The notes beneath the pieces were generated by a model. It was given only the letters and a program-made list of their open reading frames with translations, did not search any database and had not been told where the DNA came from. Of a stretch of 22,734 nt of DNA, positions 8,267 to 16,074 are shown in pieces. A program made the position numbers and the translations under genes. Source of the DNA: JBBIOI01 sp037443425 (GTDB taxonomy: Bacteria > Desulfobacterota > BSN033 > UBA1163). Position 1 is the stretch's first letter; each line of letters starts with the position of its first letter. The DNA is taken from positions 1-22,734 of the forward strand of contig JBBIOI010000051.1 in NCBI GenBank assembly GCA_037443425.1. The letters run 5' to 3'.

Positions 8267-9184
8267 ATGTTTGGTTTTTTTGAGAAATTAAAAAAAGGAC
8301 TCTTAAAGACACATCAAGGCTTTGTCGAAAAGATTGATAAGCTTTTACTTGGGAAAAAGACTATCGATCATGATCTCTTGGATGAGCTTGAAGCCCTTCT
8401 TTTTGAGGCAGACCTTGGTGTATCAACAGTAACACAGCTTATTGAAGGGGTAAAAAGAAGTTTAAAAAGAGGAGAACTACAGGATCCTTCCAAGGTAAAG
8501 GAGTTTATTCGGCAGGAGATTCTAAGGATTCTTAAAACAGGCGAAAATCCTCTTACTATAGATTTCTCTAAAATAAAACCCTTCGTCTTTATGGTTGTCG
8601 GCGTGAATGGCGTTGGAAAGACCACCACCATAGGAAAGATTGCCTACCATTATTCGACACAAGGTAAAAAGATATTGATAGGGGCTGCAGATACTTTTAG
8701 GGCTGCTGCTACTGAACAGCTCGAGATCTGGGCCAAAAGGGTTGGTGCAGATTTTATTAAACAATCACATGGTTCTGATCCGGCAGCCGTTGCTTTTGAT
8801 TCGATCCAGGCAGCCAAGGCAAGAGGAGTTGACCTTGTCTTCATTGATACTGCAGGAAGGCTTCACACAAAAGTAAATCTTATGGAAGAGTTAAAAAAAG
8901 TGAAGCGTATTATAGCAAGGGAATACGCGGGTGCTCCTCATGAAATACTTCTTATACTGGATGCAACAACTGGTCAAAATGCCATCTCTCAGGCTAAACT
9001 CTTCAATGATGCAATAGGAGTAACGGGGATTGCCTTAACCAAACTTGATGGAACTGCAAAGGGAGGAATCATCGTAGGAATTACAGAAGCACTAAAGATT
9101 CCGATCCGATATATCGGAATTGGAGAGGATATTGATGATTTAAAAGAATTTAATGCAAATGAATTCGTCCAGGCTTTGTTTTAA
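8267..9184 (+). CDS. ftsY: Signal recognition particle receptor FtsY
   Basis: SRP GTPase that docks ribosome-SRP complexes at the inner membrane for co-translational insertion. The N-terminal FFEKLKKGL amphipathic segment fits the membrane-binding helix; the long acidic A domain of E. coli FtsY is absent, as in many bacteria, giving 305 residues. NG domain: G1 loop GVNGVGKTT (112-120), ADTFRAAA (141-148), DTAGR (194-198), TKLDG (258-262), and the closing GIGEDIDDLKEF (284-295). It starts about 250 nt after dnaK behind a terminator and repeats, so it has its own promoter. Its stop codon overlaps the stop codon of a convergent gene by 4 nt, and no terminator separates the two. Confidence 0.97.
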   Translation: MFGFFEKLKKGLLKTHQGFVEKIDKLLLGKKTIDHDLLDELEALLFEADLGVSTVTQLIEGVKRSLKRGELQDPSKVKEFIRQEILRILKTGENPLTIDFSKIKPFVFMVVGVNGVGKTTTIGKIAYHYSTQGKKILIGAADTFRAAATEQLEIWAKRVGADFIKQSHGSDPAAVAFDSIQAAKARGVDLVFIDTAGRLHTKVNLMEELKKVKRIIAREYAGAPHEILLILDATTGQNAISQAKLFNDAIGVTGIALTKLDGTAKGGIIVGITEALKIPIRYIGIGEDIDDLKEFNANEFVQALF

Positions 9185-9849
9185 GGAAAGACTATTTTCT
9201 CAATTGCCTTAATCCTTTGTTCCAATTCCTCCAATCTTTTCTCAAAATCCCGATAAGAAATTTTTATCATAGAACTTATATCATTCCTCATATCCTTTAC
9301 TGCGTTAACAATATTATCGTAAAAAGTTTTGATCTCATCTGATATCCTTTTTACTTGATCTTGTGCATACTCAATCTCTTTTCTCACATCTCTCATAAGA
9401 GGTTCTGTAGATTTAGTGTTAGAAGACAGCTCTTCTTTTATCGACTTAACAAATAAAGTAACCTCATCTTTTATAATATCTATTATCTCTGTTTTTATCC
9501 TCTCAAACCTTGGATCGATCTCCTTATGAAATTGTTCAATAATGTTGGCCCTATCTTTTTCTAATTGGAGAATATTATTATCCATCTCATCAAGCTTTGA
9601 TCTCAGATTTAAATTAATATCCCTTTGCCATTTTTCGAAACCTATTTCCATCTCTTCCAATATCATCTTCAGGTCGAGATTTTTTAGACCGCTTTTAATC
9701 TCATTTAAAGATTCGTTAATCTGATTCTTAGTCTCTTCTTTGAATCTGAGAAGATTTGCCCTCATCTCTTGTCTAAGCTTTTCCACGTCATCCTTTGTAG
9801 TAAAAATCAATAACCTCTGATCAAGATAATCCCTTACATCTTTATCCAT
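9181..9849 (-). CDS. Hypothetical coiled-coil protein
   Basis: Not recognised as a named family. The 222-residue product is almost wholly charged and helical, with long heptad-like stretches (e.g. LRQEMRANLLRFKEETKNQI and FEKRLEELEQRIKAIEKI) and no Cys, signal peptide or membrane segment. The start MDKDVRDYLDQRL...TTKDDVEKLRQEM resembles small coiled-coil proteins that are common, and mostly uncharacterised, in Desulfobacterota-like genomes. A good Shine-Dalgarno (AAAGGAGGTAAG on the minus strand) precedes the ATG, supporting expression. It converges on ftsY with a 4-nt overlap of stop codons. A structural or scaffolding role is a guess from the coiled coil alone. Confidence 0.7.
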   Translation of the reverse strand: MDKDVRDYLDQRLLIFTTKDDVEKLRQEMRANLLRFKEETKNQINESLNEIKSGLKNLDLKMILEEMEIGFEKWQRDINLNLRSKLDEMDNNILQLEKDRANIIEQFHKEIDPRFERIKTEIIDIIKDEVTLFVKSIKEELSSNTKSTEPLMRDVRKEIEYAQDQVKRISDEIKTFYDNIVNAVKDMRNDISSMIKISYRDFEKRLEELEQRIKAIEKIVFP

Positions 9850-9861
9850 CTTATTTCTTAC

Positions 9862-10005
9862 CTCCTTTTGACCCTACTTTGACCCTATTTTACTTACAAA
9901 TCAATAAAAAGTATAGTCCATTGTATAGACATAAACCATTTTTGTTATAGCAAGCTCTTATTAAGGAGGCAGAGCCATCTCTGACCCTGCCCCTTAGAAC
10001 CTAAG
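9862..10005. repeat. Short repeats between the coiled-coil gene and the tannase gene
   Basis: The 5' leader of the coiled-coil gene contains TTTGACCCTACTTTGACCCT, a tandem of TTTGACCCTA, running into ATTTTACTTAC. A related string, CTACTTTGCCCCTATTTTAC, lies upstream of the tannase gene at about 12347-12366. Further along, AAGGAGGCAGAG (9964-9975) and CTCTGACCCTGCCCCTT (about 9981-9997) form an imperfect hairpin just downstream of the tannase stop on the minus strand; it lacks a U-tract. They are probably worn REP-type units. Confidence 0.4.
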
Positions 10006-10031
10006 TTATTGACTTTATCAATACTTCTTTT

Positions 10032-12113
10032 TTACTTAATAACTCTTACTGTATCACTCGCCTGAATCTGGGCCAGCTTCCCATTCTTGGTAAACGTGCC
10101 TTTTACCGTTAAAGTGACCTTATCTCCTGTTTGGACACCCTGCAAATCTTGCCTCTTGAATTTCGCTACATAACTGTTTCCAGAAATTACACCTTTTACC
10201 GCAGGGGCACCCTCGCAGGATAGATTGCCGATGTTCCAGTCTGCGATGTTGTATCCCTCAGGTACTGTGATGAAAGCTGTAAATTCTCCTTTGCTCTTAA
10301 GGTTAATCGTTTCCGGCTCGATGCGGACCTCTATGGGAGGTACGCATATAAAGTTATCTGCCTCATCGATGCTGCCCGTACCACTATATCGGGCTACCTC
10401 AGGATAGGGGCAGATCGGACGTGTACGAGCATAAGGATAGTTAGCGTCAACATTCGCATTGCGGCTTCCGATGAGCGCACCTGGTTCTATGCCTTTTTCT
10501 ACCCAGTCGACCATCGCCTGGAAACCGGTGGTCGGATAGGCACCGATCCCTCCGCCGCAGTGACCTGCCCCAGGAACCAGGTAGAGTTTCCAAAAACTTT
10601 TTGTTTTCTCGGCGCCCATGGTGTTCAGCGCTGTCTCGTAGAGGCCTACAGATGCGGCAAGGGCGCTCACAAGCGAATCGCCCCAGCCGTGTACCTGGAC
10701 TTTTTTCGCACCCTTTTTGTACACTGGTTCGAAACCGCCCATATTGGGAGCAGGCTGGGGACTTATGGTGATACCGTCCAGCGTGTCGTGAATATTGAAG
10801 GTATCGCAAGTGCCGTCGCTGTAGCACTGTTGACAGGTCGTTTCCTGCATCGCAATCGGATCCGTATCCCAGTTGAATGTTTCAATGTCAAAGTATGGCC
10901 CCATAGGGGGGTCTAAGGCTATATTCGCGAACATACAGGGAGCCATGCCGTCGGCAAGAGCGCTTGTGAAACCCGCTTGCCCGGATTTAGTCACATACTC
11001 ACAACCGAGCGGTGTCCCAACATACCATGGGTTCCCATTGCTATCATGTGGTCCTGCATAGATTTCCTTAAGGGCTTGTCGCTGGGCGAGGGTAAAACAT
11101 GTTGATTGGTAATTACCTGAAGCTTCCTGTTCCTCTTGCCCTGGAGTGCACGCAGGAAGATCGGTCATTGCGTCGAACTTGCATTTTCGAGGATCGTCGA
11201 TCCAGCCATCTTTAAGGCCATCGACTTCATCGCATTTATCATAGACCGTCTTGTAGTGCAGAGCTGCCTTGTACTTGGTGTAAACGGTCTGTGGTGGAGT
11301 GCCACCTAACGATTTAGCCAAATCCGCACCCCAGAGTGTGTCCCAGGTACCTCGGAAGGTGACAGCCAGGTGGCCGCCGAGCGGACAGTTAATGTAGTAA
11401 CCATCATAAAGATTGTAAAATTTTTGAGCACAGATCTGACCTTCTTTGCCGCCGCAGGAGCTACCGCTGTAATAGGAATATTTAGGATCTGCTCCATAGT
11501 ATTGTCTGATGATCTTTTTTGCGATAACCGGGGTTTCATAGAGATGCCTGATACCGAAATCAACGATCTTCTGGCAGGCATAGGGATTACCTGAACCTTT
11601 CGGATCAACGGACCCGTAATAGCCACCCGAGCCTGTTGGATAATCCTCACGATTGTAATATATACTAAAGTAGGGTTCCTTCAAGCCGAATGAGCCGCAC
11701 ATGCTCGGCCAGTTATTAGACATGTATCCTCCGTTCGCTGAAGACTGAGCATAACCATCTGCATTAGGTGTATTTGGAATACTTAGGCGGCCATCCCAGC
11801 CCCCGCCTCCAGTCATGAGGTATCTTTCGTTCCACACCGTCCCTATGGAAGGAAGCGTCACCTGGAATTTGATCTCCGGCCAGATTCATCCCGTCACCTG
11901 ACAAAAATATGTATCTGTTGTTTCCACTTGTCTCCAGGTTGCAGTGACATTGGTGATCGGCATACCAAAAGTTTCATCCGTGAGATTCTCTACATATCCT
12001 TCAAGGGCCTCGCAGTCTGACTGATTTGGGTCACTGAGCGCTGACCCAGCAGCTCCAACTATTAGCGGAATTAGGATTGAAAAAGCAATAAGCATTGATT
12101 TCATCTTAATCAT
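10032..12113 (-). CDS. Secreted tannase/feruloyl-esterase-family protein, interrupted by one in-frame UGA
   Basis: Serine ester hydrolase of the tannase family, expected to cleave plant-derived aromatic esters outside the cytoplasm. One frame spans 693 codons, broken only by a TGA at 11886-11888 (codon 76); upstream and downstream parts are in the same frame, so this is a nonsense or recoded codon, not a frameshift. Residues 1-30 are a signal peptide (hydrophobic core MLIAFSILIPLIVGAAGSA). The family region starts CEALEGYVENL, crosses FCQVTG-UGA-IWPEIKFQV and continues to GGGGWDGR. Counting through the UGA: nucleophile Ser219 in GSSCGG, calcium-loop DEVDGLKDGWIDDP (about 295-308), Asp479 in HGWGDSLV, His518 in GAGHCGGG. 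The last 100 residues are a separate beta-type domain (INLKSKGEFTAFI). Shine-Dalgarno AAGGAG precedes the ATG. G+C looks clearly higher than in neighbours, hinting at transfer. A downstream-only product (GTG at 11861) would lack a signal peptide. Confidence 0.8.
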
Positions 12114-12466
12114 TGTTATTCTCCTTTTTTTTACACTTTACAATACTTTGATAATTGGTTTGATTCTATTCCTCTTCCTCCTTTATCCACCTAATTAAGA
12201 AACCATGATAATTACCCCCTTTCAACATTATTTACTTCACTCCATGAAATCTTAACGATCTCAAACTACTACCAAAATCTAAAATTTTTATTTATCATAC
12301 CATCCCATCCCCCCAAATTATCAATAGTTGACACCTATTTTAATCTACTTTGCCCCTATTTTACTAATTTATGATAATTCCTTGTGAAATCATTACCCCT
12401 TGATGTAATATGATAAAATGCACCTGCATACTCTATTCTCAATGGCCTTGTCATAATTAATATCCG
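12114..12466. other. Non-coding AT-rich spacer upstream of the tannase gene
   Basis: No credible gene. It should hold the minus-strand tannase promoter, but I see no convincing -35/-10 pair. A repeat-like string, TTGACACCTATTTTAATCTA followed by CTTTGCCCCTATTTTAC (about 12329-12366), is related to the sequence at 9868-9891. The rest is AT-rich with no hairpin of note. Confidence 0.5.
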
Positions 12467-13093
12467 CTATCTTTTATATTTAATATTTTTGTCAAATGTG
12501 TAGACCTGACACTTCTTAAAGAACTTCTTCCCCCCATATCCTGCAAGACCAATTAATCCAGACCCGAGAAGGAGTATGGTGGCGGGTACTGGAACAGGCT
12601 CCACGTTTGGGGAAAACTCAAGCTTGAAATAATTGGCATATTCCCATGTGGGATCAATATAGATCAGCGGATCTACCCAAGCCGTGCTTATAACAGTACC
12701 AGCTATTCTTTCATGTTCATCTGGCCATTCCGAAAAGAAAAATGCCGGGTATTCAATGGCGGAGCAAGCCTTACTGATTTCAATGTAATTATGATCTCCC
12801 TTCAACTTACCGACCGGTACTAAGATTATGGTAGAGTAGGTGAACGAATCTGTCGGTTTGTTGGCCCTGTCAGGCATATTTATATAAGATCCCGCAGTCC
12901 TAAAGTCGTACCAATCACCCACCCTAATATCGAAGACGGCCTGCGCGCCACCTCTATTATAAGATAAAGGTCCAACAGTCATGACCGAAGTCATTCCAGA
13001 GGCAATGACTTGGATTGGCACCTTCATCGGTTCTGGTGTACCACTCATATTCCTGACCCTAACTACATATTCGATCTCACTTTTTGCCCGCAC
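12467..13093 (-). CDS. PEP-CTERM sorting-domain protein, C-terminal part of a frameshifted gene
   Basis: The C-terminus carries a clear exosortase sorting signal: VPVPATILLLGSGLIGLAGY (167-186) followed by the basic GGKKFFKK. This is the proline motif, hydrophobic helix and Arg/Lys anchor of PEP-CTERM proteins, which are processed at the inner membrane and exported. The preceding 160 residues look like a beta-rich extracellular domain with no family I can name. The frame opens at 13093 only because of a lesion: the natural N-terminus lies upstream at 13453, and the intervening 33 codons are open in another frame. Fourteen residues (CQVYTFDKNIKYKR) trail after the basic cluster where the family normally ends; the DNA there contains TGTAGACCTGACAC, which looks like repeat sequence. 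Whether an intact product is made is doubtful. Confidence 0.75.
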   Translation of the reverse strand: MRAKSEIEYVVRVRNMSGTPEPMKVPIQVIASGMTSVMTVGPLSYNRGGAQAVFDIRVGDWYDFRTAGSYINMPDRANKPTDSFTYSTIILVPVGKLKGDHNYIEISKACSAIEYPAFFFSEWPDEHERIAGTVISTAWVDPLIYIDPTWEYANYFKLEFSPNVEPVPVPATILLLGSGLIGLAGYGGKKFFKKCQVYTFDKNIKYKR

Positions 13094-13192
13094 ATATTCG
13101 CCCTTTTCTCATAGTGTTCGGTTTTAAGGGGGATAGGCTCATTGATGCTAGTTACTCCAGAGGCAGAAACTTCAGCTCTTGGCCCTTGCTTT

Positions 13193-13453
13193 TCAGTTTT
13201 TAGCAATTGCTGCGAAGTAAAAGTTGCCGTATTCCATCATATACGTGTGGTCAAGCTCGAGAGTTTCCGTGCTATAATCATTTGAACCCTTCAAAAATTC
13301 AGCAATACTATGCGGCGTATCCCACTCCACTAATTCGGTGTACTTGGCTTTCCACTGGAAAGCAGATCCGCAAATGGGGTATACCAATAAGCTCAAACCT
13401 ACCAAAAGGACAAGTATCATCGTTTTGTTTGTAATATAGTTATAAGTTCCCAT
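13193..13453 (-). pseudogene. N-terminal part of the same PEP-CTERM gene (signal peptide region)
   Basis: 86 codons starting at an ATG with an excellent Shine-Dalgarno (AAAGGAGGTTTATT on the minus strand). The product begins with a signal peptide (TMILVLLVGLSLLVYPICGSA) and a short mature region, then stops at 13193. Removing one base from the A5 run at 13197-13201 opens the next frame through KTEKQGPRAEVSASGVTSIN and on to EPIPLKTEHYEKRANM; adding one base near 13081-13089 (A5 or GGG run on the minus strand) returns to the frame of the C-terminal part. The corrected gene would span 12467-13453 and encode about 328 residues with both export and sorting signals. Upstream, 13454-13741 is AT-rich and without a gene. 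Confidence 0.75.
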
Positions 13454-13741
13454 AATAAACCTCCTTTCAAAAATAAAACAGTTAATTTTTCACCTCACTA
13501 TTGTTGAAAGGTTGACCATTCTGAAAAATTAATTACCTTAAATTTCCCAATATCTTTATTTCTGATCAATAAAAGATGAAACTGATTTATTGAATTAAAT
13601 ATCCAACCCTAATTTGTAATTTTTGGCCTTCCATCTTCGCTGGCTGCTTTTGTGGAGAGAAAAGGGGGAAGGGAGAAATTTTAAAATTTTATTTAAATCC
13701 ACACTATCAAATAATCTATTCATTTGTCAAGCTTTTTTTAC

Positions 13742-13964
13742 GAGACCTCTGAAAAAGTCTTTGAAAGACTGGGGAGGTAGGGCTCAAAACCCTTCGAATG
13801 CGGGCTTTTAATGTTTAAATTGCTAATAATCGCTTTAGAAAAAAACCAATTATTTTAAGGGGATTAATCAATAGTGCTAATCTATAAAAGGTATCCGCTC
13901 GAAGGCTTTTTCACCCCACCTCCCCATTTATGAAAGAATTTTTAAATAGTTTTTCAGAGGTCTC
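13742..13964. mobile_element. MITE-like non-autonomous element, copy 2, with target-site duplication
   Basis: A 223-bp element with perfect 15-bp terminal inverted repeats (GAGACCTCTGAAAAA / TTTTTCAGAGGTCTC), imperfect complementarity continuing about 60 bp inward, and no transposase ORF. It is flanked by TTTAC on both sides (13737-13741 and 13965-13969), a 5-bp target duplication. Its body matches copy 1 at 4110-4326, including the internal string ATTATTTTAAGGGGATTAAT. A full-length insertion sequence with these ends should be sought elsewhere in the genome as the source of transposase. I do not assign an IS family. Confidence 0.92.
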
Positions 13965-14091
13965 TTTACCCTGGGTTAGCATCTTTTTCTCCGTGATAAG
14001 ATTATATGGTTGGTCTTTCCAACAAGCATCCCGTTCTCTATTTAGCTTCAAATCCTTTTTATCTTTCGTCACGGAATTGAGGATTCTTCCG

Positions 14092-14239
14092 AAGAGATTC
14101 CTTCGGTCGCCTATCCCTCGCAATGACCTCCTGTTTTTAGTCATTGCGAGCCCTGAGGGCGTGGCAATCTCGTAGATTCCTCGCTCTGCTCGGAATGACA
14201 ACGTGGAAGAGATTGCCTTGTCTTCGCCTCGCAATGACA
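14092..14239. repeat. Dispersed palindromic (REP-like) repeat cluster B
   Basis: Four half units in alternating orientation: GAGATTCC...CTCGCAATGAC (to 14127), GTCATTGCGAGC...GGCAATCTCG (14139-14172), AGATTCCTCGC...CGGAATGAC (about 14174-14199) and GAGATTGCC...CTCGCAATGAC (about 14208-14239). They are the same family as 8083-8200 and 19213-19352. The adjacent 13965-14091 stretch shows no gene; weak ORFs across it are unsupported. Confidence 0.83.
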
Positions 14240-14274
14240 ATCTTGAATCTCTAAATTTAGATAAGAATCAAAGC

Positions 14275-14352
14275 TGTCATTCCTGCGAAGGCAGGAATTT
14301 AGGGAAAAGAAAAACATTTAAAAACAGCTGGATTCTTGTTTTCACGGGAATG
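14275..14352. repeat. Second family of dispersed palindrome (TCATTCCTGC type)
   Basis: GTCATTCCTGCGAAGGCAGG with a perfect 8-bp stem ATTCCTGC / GCAGGAAT (14279-14298, loop GAAG), then CTGGATTC and CACGGGAATG near 14329-14352. This layout is typical of another common intergenic repeat family and is distinct from the TCATTGCGAG units next to it. Between 14353 and 14479 I see nothing else. Confidence 0.6.
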
Positions 14353-14479
14353 GTGCAAGTGAAGTAGAGATTAAATTATGCTTCGGAATAAGTATAGCAT
14401 TGAGATAATACCAATGCTACATAACTTGTCACAGTAAAAGAGATGCTTCTTTTTAAGGAAATAGTTAAAATTCATTTTA

Positions 14480-14508
14480 TTGAAGCAGGGGGATTCTTAA
14501 GTTATAAA
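14480..14508 (+). promoter_or_regulatory. Candidate sigma70 promoter of the lipoate-assembly cluster
   Basis: TTGAAG (14480-14485), 17-bp spacer, TATAAA (14503-14508). Transcription would begin about 14514-14516, only 2-4 nt before the ATG at 14518, implying a leaderless or near-leaderless mRNA. The only Shine-Dalgarno candidate, AGGA (14510-14513), overlaps the space between -10 and start site. It may be a chance match. Confidence 0.4.
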
Positions 14509-14517
14509 TAGGACACG

Positions 14518-16074
14518 ATGGAGACGTGGAGATTTGTTGATACTGGTGCCCGTAGTGCAGCAGAAAATATGGCACTTGACGAGGTCTTTCTTGAACTAAT
14601 GGCCTCCCAGAAGATTCCGCCTACACTTCGTTTTCTTAAATTTTCAAATCCTTCGGTCCTCGTTGGTCATCATCAATCTGTAGAGGAAGAAGTACGTATT
14701 GATTATTGTAGACAAAAAGGGATAGAGATAAATCGTAGGCTTACTGGTGGAGGTGCAATTTACTGGGGAAAGAAAGAAATGGGATGGGAGCTTTATATCT
14801 CCAAAAAAGACCCACGAATCCCAAAAAGGATTGAAGACCTTTATCAAGAGATGGGCCAAATCTCCGCAAATTGCTTCAGAAGACTCGGGATTCGTGCATC
14901 TTTTCGACCAAGAAACGATGTTGAGGTCAATGGCCGAAAGATATCAGGCATGGGAGGCACTGAGCTATCAGGTGCAATCCTTTTTCAGGGAACGATACTT
15001 GTAGATTTTGATGTTGATGAAATGCTCAGATCGCTCAGGATTCCAACAGAGAAACTTCAGGATAAAGAAATTGAATCGGTAAAGGAAAGGGTTTCGTGCC
15101 TAAAATGGGAACTCGGAAAGGTACCGTTAGAATCCACGATTAAAGAATCTTTTTTAAAAGGCTTTGGTGAGGCATTTGGTGTAAGATTCGAAGAAAAACC
15201 ACTTACAGATGAAGAAAGATCACTGCTTAAAGAAAAGATTAAATATTATTCATCCAGAGAATATATTTTTAAACAAAGAGAACCCCTTCCGACGAAAAAG
15301 ACTCTATCCTCAATACTTAAAGCCCCTGGTGGAATAATAAGGGTCTCAATGGCCTTAGATATCAAAAGAAGGATAATAAATCAGATACTTATTACAGGTG
15401 ACTTCTTCTCTTACCCTAAAAGGGCTATCTTTGATCTTGAAAGTCGCCTTAAAAATTCGAAGGCAGATATCCCAGAGATAGAAGAGAACATCAGATCATT
15501 CTTTTCAGAAATGAAACCCATTATCCCTGGATTTGAACAAAACCACTTTATTCAAGCAATCCAAGAGGCGATTCAAAAGCTTGACCTGATTCCATATGGA
15601 TTTAATGAAGAAGATACACACCGTCTCTTTCCTGTTATAAAACCCTTTATACAGGTTAAAAGACCTGAGGTACTCCTTCTCCCTTACTGTGCTAAAAAGA
15701 TAGATTGTGATTATCGATACAGAGAAGGATGTAATGAATGTGGCCTTTGCACGATTGGGGAGGCAATCCAGTTAGCCAAAACATTTGGGATGGATTTTAT
15801 CACTATTCAAAATTACGAAGAGCTTGAATCCACTCTCGAACGTCTGAAGAAAGCCAAGGTTAAATGCTTCGTTGGTTCGTGCTGTGAACCATTTTATGGA
15901 AAACATCGGCCTGATTTTGAAAGGATAGGTCTACCTGGAATACTTGTTGATCTGGAAAGAACAACATGTTACGAGCTTGGAAAACAGGAGATTGCATTTA
16001 AAGGAGAGTTTGAAAACCAAACGGAACTTAACAACAAACTCCTCCAGAAGGTTTTAGAGTTTACCTATGGATAG
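14518..16074 (+). CDS. slpl(AB): Lipoate-protein ligase sLpl(AB)-type fused to a cysteine-rich DUF116 domain
   Basis: Attaches lipoate or octanoate to a lysine of an acceptor protein via an acyl-adenylate. Residues 1-240 are the LplA catalytic domain: ALDEVFLE (19-26), VLVGHHQ (47-53), RRLTGGGAIYW (73-83), and Lys141 in NGRKISGMGG, the adenylate-binding lysine. Residues about 255-330 match the LplB/accessory domain (GGIIRVSMALDIKRRI). From 385 on comes a DUF116-like domain with LLLPYCAKKIDC, GCNECGLCTIG (404-414), KCFVGSCCEPF (449-459) and TTCYELG (482-488), about nine cysteines that could bind a metal or Fe-S cluster. Ordinary ligases are about 330 residues; this has 518, and all three parts are in one open frame. 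It leads a cluster with a flavoprotein and two radical-SAM enzymes, overlapping the next gene by 8 nt, as in the sLpl/LipS1/LipS2 route. The DUF116 role is unknown. Confidence 0.88.
   Translation: METWRFVDTGARSAAENMALDEVFLELMASQKIPPTLRFLKFSNPSVLVGHHQSVEEEVRIDYCRQKGIEINRRLTGGGAIYWGKKEMGWELYISKKDPRIPKRIEDLYQEMGQISANCFRRLGIRASFRPRNDVEVNGRKISGMGGTELSGAILFQGTILVDFDVDEMLRSLRIPTEKLQDKEIESVKERVSCLKWELGKVPLESTIKESFLKGFGEAFGVRFEEKPLTDEERSLLKEKIKYYSSREYIFKQREPLPTKKTLSSILKAPGGIIRVSMALDIKRRIINQILITGDFFSYPKRAIFDLESRLKNSKADIPEIEENIRSFFSEMKPIIPGFEQNHFIQAIQEAIQKLDLIPYGFNEEDTHRLFPVIKPFIQVKRPEVLLLPYCAKKIDCDYRYREGCNECGLCTIGEAIQLAKTFGMDFITIQNYEELESTLERLKKAKVKCFVGSCCEPFYGKHRPDFERIGLPGILVDLERTTCYELGKQEIAFKGEFENQTELNNKLLQKVLEFTYG

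Noticed and set aside
10447..11061. Several ORFs of 60-126 codons in other frames of the tannase gene
   Set aside because: They lie inside a gene whose own frame carries all catalytic motifs; they result from its higher G+C content and lack family features.
11862..11888. Tannase gene split by a frameshift or as two separate genes
   Set aside because: Both parts are in the same frame and only a single TGA separates them, so it is a stop codon event within one gene.
13911..14240. 109-codon minus-strand and 81-codon plus-strand ORFs over the MITE end and repeats
   Set aside because: They consist largely of translated MITE and REP sequence (e.g. SLRGEDKAIS, FRAERGIYEIA), a common annotation artefact with no ribosome binding site.
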